DNA from: an uncultured bacterium
GTDB lineage: Bacteria > Bacillota > Clostridia > Lachnospirales > Lachnospiraceae
Assembly: GCA_947073545.1 (NCBI GenBank)
Contig: CAMTMP010000006.1
Coordinates: 1-64,000, forward strand
Direction of reading: 5' to 3'
Length of the DNA: 64,000 nucleotides
Shown: positions 45,435-52,966 of the stretch, piece by piece
How positions within the stretch are numbered: position 1 is the stretch's first letter
Layout: each line of letters opens with the position of its first letter
Position numbers and translations under genes: made by a program
The notes under the pieces: model-generated
What the model saw: only the letters and a program-made list of their open reading frames with translations
What the model was told of the DNA's origin: nothing
Database searches by the model: none

Positions 45435-45668
45435 AACCCTTTGACCAATCAGATTTTTGGAGTTGCTTTCTTTGTTCCAATAGATTTTAATATCCTACCA
45501 CCAACTTTCTAAAGATGAAGTTCCTTATCATTGATTTTACGAAATATTGTTGATAATATACTTCTAAAGATGAAGTGTAGAAGAATTATCTTGTGGAAAG
45601 AAAATTGGGGATTGATAATACTGCCTGTAAAATGCAAAATTACGTTTAACAGAAAGGTGGAAACAGAC

Positions 45669-46004
45669 ATGAATGAAGTTTTTGAAACATTGGCAGGTGT
45701 CTTTGAGGAACTGCGCAGCGAATCAGAGGACAGGGAGTATTCCGTCCAGACGGAGGAAGCAAAAGCAGCCAGCCGGGAACTGAAAAAGAAACAGAAGGCA
45801 TTTGAAGCATATCTTACCAAGCTGTCGAAAGTGGACAGGGAGTTTTTGGAGGACTATATGGATGCGGTGGATCATACCCATTACAAGGAGGAACAGAGAG
45901 CATATTATCAAGGGATTGTGGATGCTATACAAATATTGGATGGGCTAGGTATTATCCCTAAAACAGCAAAGGTAAGGGAATTACTCAGAAGGCTAGGCAG
46001 ATAA
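45669..46004 (+). CDS. Small acidic helical protein of unknown function
   Basis: 111 residues from ATG 45669 after AAGGTGG. It is highly charged and predicted helical (EEAKAASRELKKKQKAFEAY), with no membrane segment. RAYYQGIVDAIQILDGLGII resembles the C-terminal helices of small phage/ICE proteins, but I cannot name a family. It is followed by a strong terminator. Confidence 0.65.
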   Translation: MNEVFETLAGVFEELRSESEDREYSVQTEEAKAASRELKKKQKAFEAYLTKLSKVDREFLEDYMDAVDHTHYKEEQRAYYQGIVDAIQILDGLGIIPKTAKVRELLRRLGR

Positions 46005-46005
46005 T

Positions 46006-46050
46006 AAGCAAGGTGGCTGGCGTATTCAGGAGCGAGCCACCTTGCTTTTA
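46006..46050 (+). terminator. Strong Rho-independent terminator
   Basis: AAGCAAGGTGGCT pairs perfectly with AGCCACCTTGCTT, followed by TTA. It separates the left-end genes of the element from the PadR/MATE cargo. Confidence 0.88.
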
Positions 46051-46083
46051 AAAGCAGCAAAGGATTTCAATATTGGAAATAAG

Positions 46084-46623
46084 CTATTCATTATTTGCTG
46101 GAAAGTGTTCTTTCAGAGAAGCAATCCATTTTTCAATTGCTTCCACTAAAACATATTGTTGCTGTAAAACTGCCATACCTGTTTCGGGAATTTCCGGAAT
46201 ATTTTCTTTTTCAAGGATGTTTTCCTCTAAATAAGTTTTCAGCGTTTTGATGTTCTTTTCAATGCTGTTTACACAAGATTGCTGGATTTCCAAAGGTAAA
46301 CTGTCTAAGTTGACAATCACAGCATTAAAATCTAAAAAAATATGGATAGGTTTAGCGGCGATTTCCAGCATCAGTCTTTCAAATTCCTTATTTCCAGCAT
46401 CAGTTAGGGAATAAACTGCTTTTTCTGGCATTTTCCCTTCCTTTACAATATTTCCCTTGATAAATCCCTTCTCTTCTAACTGGAGTGCCTTTTTGTAGAT
46501 TGACGGGGTACTTATTTTTACCCATTTGGATATATTGCGGTATTCCACCAGCTTTTGAATATCATAAGCGCCCATAGGCTCTTTTTTTAACATTCCCAAT
46601 ACAATTAAATCAATCGTAGCCAT
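46084..46623 (-). CDS. PadR-family transcriptional regulator
   Basis: 179 residues. The N-terminal winged helix (ATIDLIVLGMLKKEPMGAYD, then STPSIYKKALQLEEKGFI and YSLTDAGNKEF) is followed by a C-terminal helical dimer arm, the class 2 PadR plan. It is divergent from the MATE pump gene with a 206-base spacer holding a 12-base inverted repeat, so it very likely represses the pump and responds to its substrate. Confidence 0.9.
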   Translation of the reverse strand: MATIDLIVLGMLKKEPMGAYDIQKLVEYRNISKWVKISTPSIYKKALQLEEKGFIKGNIVKEGKMPEKAVYSLTDAGNKEFERLMLEIAAKPIHIFLDFNAVIVNLDSLPLEIQQSCVNSIEKNIKTLKTYLEENILEKENIPEIPETGMAVLQQQYVLVEAIEKWIASLKEHFPANNE

Positions 46624-46666
46624 TGTGACCAGCCTTTCTCTCTGAATTTATATGTGTTCTACACTG

Positions 46667-46746
46667 TAATTTATAGTATTAGATTTTATAGCTACTGTCA
46701 AGAAACAAAAAATTATCACTACTCTCTTGACAACTACTATAAATTA
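46667..46746. promoter_or_regulatory. Putative PadR operator: 12-base inverted repeat in the divergent spacer
   Basis: TAATTTATAGTA (46667-46678) is exactly the reverse complement of TACTATAAATTA (46735-46746). The arms are about 56 bases apart between the divergent padR-like and MATE genes. Two distant identical half-sites would suit a regulator acting on both promoters. Confidence 0.6.
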
Positions 46747-46829
46747 GAGTATATTTTCTTTGCAGGAAATTAGTATAAATTATATTACTGTAAATAATAA
46801 CGATTGTCAAGAGAAAGGAGTATTCAGAA

Positions 46830-48206
46830 ATGAGTGAACGTAACAACAAAATGGAACTATTAGGGAGTGCGCCAGTCCCCACAGCTCTTGTGGCTCTTGG
46901 TGTACCGATTATGATTGGTATGTTGATCAATGCCCTTTATAATCTGGTAGATGCGTATTTTGTGGGAGGTTTGGGAGAAAGCCCTATGGGTGCGATTTCG
47001 ATTGTGTTTCCATTAGGACAGGTAGTAGTAGGATTGGGGTTGATGTTTGGCAATGGTGCGGCATCTTATCTTTCAAGGCTGTTAGGACGTGGGGACAGAG
47101 GTACTGCAAATAAGGTGGCGAGTACGGCAGTATACAGCAGTATTATGATCGGTGCAGTTATTATTATTTTGGCTGCTGTTTTTCTGAAACCGATTTTAAC
47201 CATGCTTGGGGCAACAGATACCATTATGCCTTATGCCTTGACTTATGCAAGGATATATGTAATTTCCTGTATCTTTAATGTATTTAATGTGACAATGAAT
47301 AATATTGTGGCAAGTGAAGGGGCAGCGAAAACAACCATGTGCGCCTTATTGTTGGGAGCTGTATTAAATATTGGCTTAGATCCGGTTTTTATTTATGCGT
47401 TTGATATGGGGGTTGCGGGGGCTGCGATTGCCACTGCCATTTCTCAATTTGTCTCCACGCTTGTGTACTTAACTTATGCGCTTCGTAAAAAGAGTGCGTT
47501 TTCATTCAGCATAAAGGATTTTAAACCCTCCAAGCAGATATATATGGAAGTTTTGAAAATTGGAGTCCCAACACTTACTTTTCAGCTTCTTACCAGTCTT
47601 TCCATAGCACTTATCAACCGGGCGGCAAATGGATATGGTGATGCTGCTATTGCCGGGATGGGGGCAGTCACAAGGGTTACAGCTATGGGAACATTAGTGG
47701 TATTTGGCTTCCTGAAAGGATTTCAGCCGATTGCAGGATTCAGCTATGGGGCAAAGAAGTTCCAGCGTTTGAGGGAAGCGATTCGAACATCTATTTTGTG
47801 GTCAACAGTTTTCTGTGTAATAGTGGGTTTGCTAATGGCTCTGTTTTCTGTACAGATAATTTCGCAGTTTGCAAATGGAAATACGGAAATGATTGCGGTA
47901 GGGCAGAAATCCCTTTTGGCAAATGGATTTTCATTCTTCCTGTTTGGTTTTTATACGGTATATTCCTCTTTGTTTCTTGCACTTGGTAAAGGAACAAAAG
48001 GCTTTATCCTTGGGGCTTGTAGGCAGGGAATTTGTTTTGTTCCAGTGATTTTACTTCTCCCGAATGTTTGGGGAATCAATGGGATACTTTATGCACAGCC
48101 GATTGCAGATGTGATTTCAGGCATTATTACAATCTTTATGGCATTACAGCTTCATGGAGAACTGACGGAAGCAGAAGCACAGCTTCATATTGAAAAACAA
48201 GAGTAA
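46830..48206 (+). CDS. MATE-family multidrug efflux transporter
   Basis: 458 residues with twelve predicted membrane helices in two homologous halves (IMIGMLINALYNLVDAYFVG in the first; VPTLTFQLLTSLSIALINRA in the second), as in NorM/MepA-type pumps that use Na+ or H+ gradients to export cations and drugs. AGAAAGGAG precedes ATG 46830. It is the cargo of the element, divergent from its PadR regulator. Codon usage is more AT-rich than the neighbouring chromosome. Confidence 0.93.
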   Translation: MSERNNKMELLGSAPVPTALVALGVPIMIGMLINALYNLVDAYFVGGLGESPMGAISIVFPLGQVVVGLGLMFGNGAASYLSRLLGRGDRGTANKVASTAVYSSIMIGAVIIILAAVFLKPILTMLGATDTIMPYALTYARIYVISCIFNVFNVTMNNIVASEGAAKTTMCALLLGAVLNIGLDPVFIYAFDMGVAGAAIATAISQFVSTLVYLTYALRKKSAFSFSIKDFKPSKQIYMEVLKIGVPTLTFQLLTSLSIALINRAANGYGDAAIAGMGAVTRVTAMGTLVVFGFLKGFQPIAGFSYGAKKFQRLREAIRTSILWSTVFCVIVGLLMALFSVQIISQFANGNTEMIAVGQKSLLANGFSFFLFGFYTVYSSLFLALGKGTKGFILGACRQGICFVPVILLLPNVWGINGILYAQPIADVISGIITIFMALQLHGELTEAEAQLHIEKQE

Positions 48207-48302
48207 GATTTAAGTTAATATATGAAACATAAATGGTCTGCTGGATAACGGTAAAAGAGCCTGTTGTCCGGCAGAGCTGCTTTTAGATGATGCTGCCAAT
48301 AA

Positions 48303-48770
48303 ATGGAGGGCGGCATCATATACGGGGGCGATTTTTTGAGTGAAATATTGATACTTCATGTTGACAGTGCAGGAGAGGATTTATATAAAAAACTGGTAGA
48401 GGTAATAAAAGAGAGTGGTCATAATATACAGAAAGTGGCGATAGAAAGCTGTTTGCCACTTCAATTTGATAGTTTAAGAATCCTACCAGACAGACATCAG
48501 GTATTTCAGGGGAGTAGGGAAATTGTATTAACAATGAAGGAATTTCAAATACTTGTACTGCTTGCACAAAATAAAGGGCGAATATTTAGTAAAGAGCAGA
48601 TATATAATGTCGTTTGGCAGGAGCTGTACTCTGGAGATTGCAATATTGTTATGAGCCATATCCATAATATTAGAGAAAAGATAGAGGTCAATCCGAGTGA
48701 ACCTGTTTACATACAGACAGTGTGGGGCGTGGGTTATCGGTTCAATAAAAATTTATGCAATGGTCTGTGA
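48303..48770 (+). CDS. Winged-helix DNA-binding protein (copy 2) with short N-terminal domain
   Basis: 155 residues, or about 144 from a TTG at 48336 (MSEILILHVDSAGEDLYKKL). The C-terminal OmpR-type winged helix (TMKEFQILVLLAQNKGR, KEQIYNVVWQELYSGDC, VWGVGYRFNKNLCNGL) is very similar to the protein at 44867. The N-terminal 50 residues look like the first strand and helix of a receiver domain but lack the phosphoacceptor. It is next to a second XRE gene. Confidence 0.8.
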   Translation: MEGGIIYGGDFLSEILILHVDSAGEDLYKKLVEVIKESGHNIQKVAIESCLPLQFDSLRILPDRHQVFQGSREIVLTMKEFQILVLLAQNKGRIFSKEQIYNVVWQELYSGDCNIVMSHIHNIREKIEVNPSEPVYIQTVWGVGYRFNKNLCNGL

Positions 48771-48818
48771 TGGAAATATTTTGGATCGTTGCCATTATGT
48801 TTAAGATGATAAACAGAT

Positions 48819-48862
48819 AAAAACAAGGCGGCAGATGCGTTGAGAGAGCCGTCTTGTTTTTG
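48819..48862. terminator. Bidirectional terminator between convergent regulators
   Basis: AAAACAAGGCGGC pairs with GCCGTCTTGTTTT (one G-T pair), with A run and T run on the two sides. It lies between the winged-helix gene and the convergent XRE gene. Confidence 0.88.
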
Positions 48863-48911
48863 CAGAAAAATTCAGAAATAATCCAGAGATAATCAAAATG
48901 TTTAAGGTATC

Positions 48912-49259
48912 CTATTCTTTGGGATGTCTGTATGTCCGAAGATAGGCTTCCACAATAGCAAGGATTGTTGTAATCTGTTCTTCCGTACATTGTGACAGAT
49001 AAACCAGCAGACGCTTGTAGTCAAGATTGTCTGCCGGGGTATCTGGATAGAAAAACGGATCAGCGGAAATATGTAAGGCACGTATGAGCTGCCCTAGCTT
49101 TTCAATGCTTGGCACGTTTCCATGATTTTCGATTTCCTTGATATAGCGGGAGGAAACGCCGGATTTTTCAGCCAGTTCTTCATAGGTCAGCTTCTGGTCG
49201 GTTCTAGCTTTCTTCAGACGGAATCCCATTTCCTTGTCAATTTTCTTTTTTCTTGCCAT
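48912..49259 (-). CDS. XRE-family helix-turn-helix regulator
   Basis: 115 residues. The N-terminal HTH reads FRLKKARTDQKLTYEELAEK and SGVSSRYIKEIENHGNVPS; a C-terminal helical tail of about 40 residues follows. Similar proteins regulate Tn916-like and other ICEs. A GTGCA-TAT-TGCAC palindrome sits 20 bases upstream of its start, suggesting autoregulation and control of the rightward genes. Confidence 0.88.
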   Translation of the reverse strand: MARKKKIDKEMGFRLKKARTDQKLTYEELAEKSGVSSRYIKEIENHGNVPSIEKLGQLIRALHISADPFFYPDTPADNLDYKRLLVYLSQCTEEQITTILAIVEAYLRTYRHPKE

Positions 49260-49786
49260 ATATGCACCTCCATGTATAGTGCATATTGCACATTTCGCTT
49301 TGAAAATGCACTAATAAATCACTTTATCAGAGGGGCATAATGCACACATAAGAATAAAAAGACTTTGGATATTGCATATAAAAAAACGCAGTATCCAGAG
49401 GTTTTTTGCGTGGCTTTTATCCTTTGGGTACGTTTAGGGGAATTTATGTGTTCTGAACGGTCTGAGGGATATTTTTTTGACTTTATGAACCTGTCCGGCT
49501 TCTGGCGTGGAAAGGCTCTTTTATAAGGTGTTTTACAGGCAGTAAGACAGGATACACCCTGACAAGTGAATTATACGCTCCCATAGCGTGTGGAAAAAAC
49601 AGAATAGCAGATATGAATAACGTCCAGCGGGCATCTTGCCTGTCCGGGCGTTTTTTATATACAAATATTTTTTCAACATTTTTTGCCCTTACCCGAACAT
49701 CAGCCTATCTCCATTTGGCAGATACAACGGAAAGGGAAAAGGCGTATGCCTTTGTCACGTCACAGCGGGGGAAGAGGTGAACTCGT
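49260..49786. promoter_or_regulatory. Long control region ahead of the sigma-like gene
   Basis: This stretch of 527 bases has no convincing gene. Near the XRE start lies GTGCATATTGCAC (49279-49291), and TGCAC recurs near 49307 and 49341: candidate operators. At 49619-49656 a terminator-like hairpin (AACGTCC / GGGCGTT plus six T) could act as an attenuator for the recombination genes. A Shine-Dalgarno (GGGGGAAGAGGTG) precedes 49787. Confidence 0.6.
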
Positions 49787-50227
49787 ATGAAGAAACCTTC
49801 TTGCCATGATGAAATGACGGTCAGGCATCGCTTTGACCGCCTGTGCCAGATGTCGCTCAAGGGCGAAGCAATTAACTATTACCGGCACATGGATTACCGC
49901 AGGGAACATGAAGCCATGTTTTCTGAACTGTCTGAAAGGGAGCTGAACCAGTTGTTTGTTATGGATGAATACGGAGTGGAAAACAGCCATTTTACAGTGC
50001 ATGGATATGACATTGAGGTGAAAGACACCCTGATTGCAGAAGCGTTGCAGGCACTTTCGGAGAGGAAGCGGAATGTAATACTGCTTTCGTATTTTCTGGA
50101 AATGAGCGATGCGGATATAGCAAGGGAGATGAACCTTGTCCGCAGCACAGTCCATGAACACCGGACACGCTCACTTGAGATTTTAAGGAAGATTATGGAG
50201 GGAAAAGCAGATGAAACAGAGATGTAA
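49787..50227 (+). CDS. Sigma-70-like regulator of the Tn916 Orf7 type
   Basis: 146 residues. A short N-terminal helical part is followed by a sigma region 4-like HTH (LSERKRNVILLSYFLEMSDAD and LVRSTVHEHRTRSLEILRKI). Proteins of this kind sit beside the recombination genes of Tn916-like elements and are thought to activate them. It overlaps the next gene by 17 bases. Confidence 0.85.
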   Translation: MKKPSCHDEMTVRHRFDRLCQMSLKGEAINYYRHMDYRREHEAMFSELSERELNQLFVMDEYGVENSHFTVHGYDIEVKDTLIAEALQALSERKRNVILLSYFLEMSDADIAREMNLVRSTVHEHRTRSLEILRKIMEGKADETEM

Positions 50228-50399
50228 GAACAGAGAAGAAAAGAATTTGTTGCCTTTCCATATCATTAAGGCAGCATCAGAAGGCGATGTACTGGCAATC
50301 AACACAGTCCTGAAGCATTATGAGGGATACATAATTACCCTGTCCACCCGGAAGATGTATGACGAGGGAGGGCGGCTTGCTGCCCTTTTCCATAGCTGA
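50211..50399 (+). CDS. Tn916 Orf8-like helix-turn-helix protein, shortened
   Basis: 62 residues. LLPFHIIKAASEGDVLAINT and LKHYEGYIITLSTRKMYDEG match the N-terminal part of the Orf8-type conserved protein of Tn916-like elements. The usual C-terminal third is replaced by RLAALFHS and a stop, so this copy seems to be truncated by recombination at the point where the serine recombinase module joins. It overlaps the sigma-like gene. Confidence 0.75.
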   Translation: MKQRCKNREEKNLLPFHIIKAASEGDVLAINTVLKHYEGYIITLSTRKMYDEGGRLAALFHS

Positions 50400-50612
50400 C
50401 AGGATTTACAGCGGTGTACCTTGAAAATTGAATATACAATAACCTCACAGGACGTGAGAAACTGTGGAGCTACGCAGCAGATACGCTATGACTGTCTGTT
50501 CCGGTAAGGAATTGAAAGTGAAGAAGCATCTGATGATGTTGAAGCAAAGGCACGAGCGAAAAAATATCAGTGTTGGAGTAGAAAACTTCCTATACAGGAA
50601 GAGGGGATTCTA

Positions 50613-50798
50613 TTGGCGAAGAAACAGTTTCGTGATAATGATACTTCTGGCGAAAGTCAGTCACATAGAAAAGATGATGGTGCAAGTCCAATGTGGGCAG
50701 GTTTCCCGCCTGTCACCTGTGAGGATATTTTTAATATGTTTATCAATGAAAGTTTATCTTACAGACGAATTTTCATTGATAAACATATCAAAAAATAA
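50613..50798 (+). CDS. Possible small protein upstream of the recombinase genes
   Basis: A 61-codon frame (MAKKQFRDNDTSGESQSH...), beginning at a TTG with AAGAGGGG upstream. The same frame is open back to about 50505 without a standard start, so this could be the remnant of a longer gene. A different, overlapping frame (50464-50886) is not protein-like. The family is not recognised. A position just before integrase genes is where directionality factors are often found, but no motif supports that. Confidence 0.35.
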   Translation: MAKKQFRDNDTSGESQSHRKDDGASPMWAGFPPVTCEDIFNMFINESLSYRRIFIDKHIKK

Positions 50799-50882
50799 TG
50801 ATTTGGCGTGGGACATGATACATATAGGACAAGCAGATGTCAATATAATGGAATGTGGAAAAGTGAAAGAGGTGTATGTATA

Positions 50883-51134
50883 TTGAGCATAGAAGAAATG
50901 AAAAATGTGGATGTAAGGACAGTAAAAAGGGAGGAACTTGCAGATATAAGAGAAGTGGAGGTAAATAAAAGGAAAAGCCGGGAAGGACAGATTAAGGACT
51001 ATCTCGAACAGATTAAGAATCCTTACTGTTATAGATATGGGGAATATGTTGTTAAGATTGGCTTTGAGGATACAACAGTGACACTTACGGATCGGCTGCA
51101 GGAGCTGATATTAAAAACTGCCAGTGCAATGTGA
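50883..51134 (+). CDS. DUF6870-like small protein
   Basis: About 84 residues from TTG 50883 (SIEEMKNVDVRTVKREEL), with AGAGGTG upstream. EVNKRKSREGQIKDYLEQIK followed by NPYCYRYGEYVVKIGF and LTDRLQELI are typical of DUF6870 proteins, which are regularly found just upstream of serine recombinases in Clostridia elements. Such a steady link suggests a recombination accessory factor; this is inferred. Confidence 0.75.
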   Translation: MSIEEMKNVDVRTVKREELADIREVEVNKRKSREGQIKDYLEQIKNPYCYRYGEYVVKIGFEDTTVTLTDRLQELILKTASAM

Positions 51135-51271
51135 AACTTTCACAAGTGAAATTGCGTATTTCTTCATTGGACAAAAGCGGGAATCTGTGCTAAACTATAT
51201 TCAGGACTAAATTCATATGTGGAACCCTGATTTTATGGTTTGTCAGCACTATAAAATTAGGAGGAAGCGGT

Positions 51272-52966
51272 ATGGGTGAATACATTTCATACATATCTTA
51301 TTTGGCTGCTGTGTACCTGCGTCTGTCAAAAGAAGATGAAGATTTGCGGGAGAGCAAGGACAAGAAAGAAAGCAACAGCATCGCCAATCAAAAGGCATTG
51401 ATATTAAAAGCAATAGAATCTATGCCAAATGTTACCCTTTATGACATTTATATAGATGATGGATTTACAGGACTTAATTTTGAACGTCCAAGTTTTCAGC
51501 GTATGTGCCAGGATATTTACGATGGTAAGGTGAATATGGTCATTGTTAAGGACTTGTCAAGGTTAGGACGTGATTACATTGATTCTGGACGCTATGTGAA
51601 AAAAATTTTCCCGTCCTATCATGTCCGGTTTGTATCTGTACTGGATCATTTTGACAGCCTGACAGCTACGCAAAGCGATGTAAATCTGCTGATTCCGGTC
51701 AAAAATTTTGTAAATGATAATTATAGCCGGGATATATCTGGCAAAGTGAGAAGTCATCAGGAGGTTATGCGTGAAAGCGGGCTGTATATCGGCGCTCATG
51801 TTGCATACGGCTATAAAAAACTGGAAACGGACAGGAATAAAATCATACCAGATGAATATGCGGCTGATATTGTACGCAAGATTTTCGACTGGAAGTTGAA
51901 AGGTATGAGTTCGGCGGCAATCGCTGAAAAACTCAATGAACTTGGTGTAGCAGCGCCTTCCGAGTACAAAAGACAACTTGGGGGAAATTATAAATGCGGT
52001 TTTCAGAAAAATGCAAAAGCAAAATGGTCGGCGGTATCTATTAACCGCATATTAAAGAACAAGATTTATATAGGTGTGCTTGAACAGGGAAAACGTGAAA
52101 AAGTCAATTATAAGCTGAATAAGGTTATAGAAAAGCCGGAAACAGAGTGGGCGGTAAAAGAAAATACCCATGAAGCGATTATCAGTAAGGCGGATTTTGA
52201 AAATGTGGCAAAACTCTTAAATCTTGACACCCGTAAATCTCCGGATGAAGAAACTTTGTTCATGCTGTCCGGTTTGATGTTCTGTGGGGAATGTGGCAGG
52301 AGTATGGTCAGACGTTGTAACCGTTATAAAGCGAAACAGAACATATACTATATATGTGCCACTTATAATAAAGGAAAAGGGTGCAGCCGCCACAGCATAA
52401 ACCAGTCAGTGGTAGAAGATATACTGCTGGATGCAATCAAAAGGCATATTGAACACGTTGCCAAACTGGATGAACTTTTGACTTTAATGAAAGAGAATGA
52501 AGCCTGTTATGATGATGTGGTGGCGAATGACCGGGAAATCCTTGCTAAGTATCAAGAGCTGGAACAGTGTAAGAAGGTGGAAATGACTTTGCACAGAGAT
52601 CTGGCGGCAGGGATTATTTCCATAGATGAATATGAGCAGTTTAAAGAAAATTTTGCTCGTAAGTCCGCAGAGATAGAGGAAACAATCAGAAAATTGCAGG
52701 CGGAGATAGAAACAGTTTTTAAAGAAGGACTGTTTGCGAATGAATGGATTGATACATTTACGAAAAAAGGAAATATCACATCGTTAGATAGAAGTATCGT
52801 TCTGTCATTAGTGGAGAAAATTACTGTTTATGAAGAAAACAGAATTGAGATCACCTTTAAGTATCAGGATGAATACGAAACCTTATGTAAAATTACAAGT
52901 AGTATTGCCTGCAATCCTACTGGGCACATTCCGGCATCTATGAAGGGGGTGGGCATCAATGGCTAG
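51272..52966 (+). CDS. Large serine recombinase 1
   Basis: 564 residues. The N-terminal resolvase domain begins AAVYLRLSKEDED (the catalytic Ser is expected in this YLRLS motif) and contains VKDLSRLGRDYIDSGRYV. The recombinase domain and the zinc ribbon (LMFCGECGRSMVRRC and YICATYNKGKGCSRH) follow, then a coiled-coil. AGGAGG precedes ATG 51272. Its end overlaps the next recombinase gene by 8 bases. The three recombinases should together mediate integration and excision. Confidence 0.95.
   Translation: MGEYISYISYLAAVYLRLSKEDEDLRESKDKKESNSIANQKALILKAIESMPNVTLYDIYIDDGFTGLNFERPSFQRMCQDIYDGKVNMVIVKDLSRLGRDYIDSGRYVKKIFPSYHVRFVSVLDHFDSLTATQSDVNLLIPVKNFVNDNYSRDISGKVRSHQEVMRESGLYIGAHVAYGYKKLETDRNKIIPDEYAADIVRKIFDWKLKGMSSAAIAEKLNELGVAAPSEYKRQLGGNYKCGFQKNAKAKWSAVSINRILKNKIYIGVLEQGKREKVNYKLNKVIEKPETEWAVKENTHEAIISKADFENVAKLLNLDTRKSPDEETLFMLSGLMFCGECGRSMVRRCNRYKAKQNIYYICATYNKGKGCSRHSINQSVVEDILLDAIKRHIEHVAKLDELLTLMKENEACYDDVVANDREILAKYQELEQCKKVEMTLHRDLAAGIISIDEYEQFKENFARKSAEIEETIRKLQAEIETVFKEGLFANEWIDTFTKKGNITSLDRSIVLSLVEKITVYEENRIEITFKYQDEYETLCKITSSIACNPTGHIPASMKGVGING

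Noticed and set aside
50464-50886. A 140-codon frame upstream of the DUF6870-like gene
   Set aside because: The translation is not protein-like and it overlaps two other frames with better starts.
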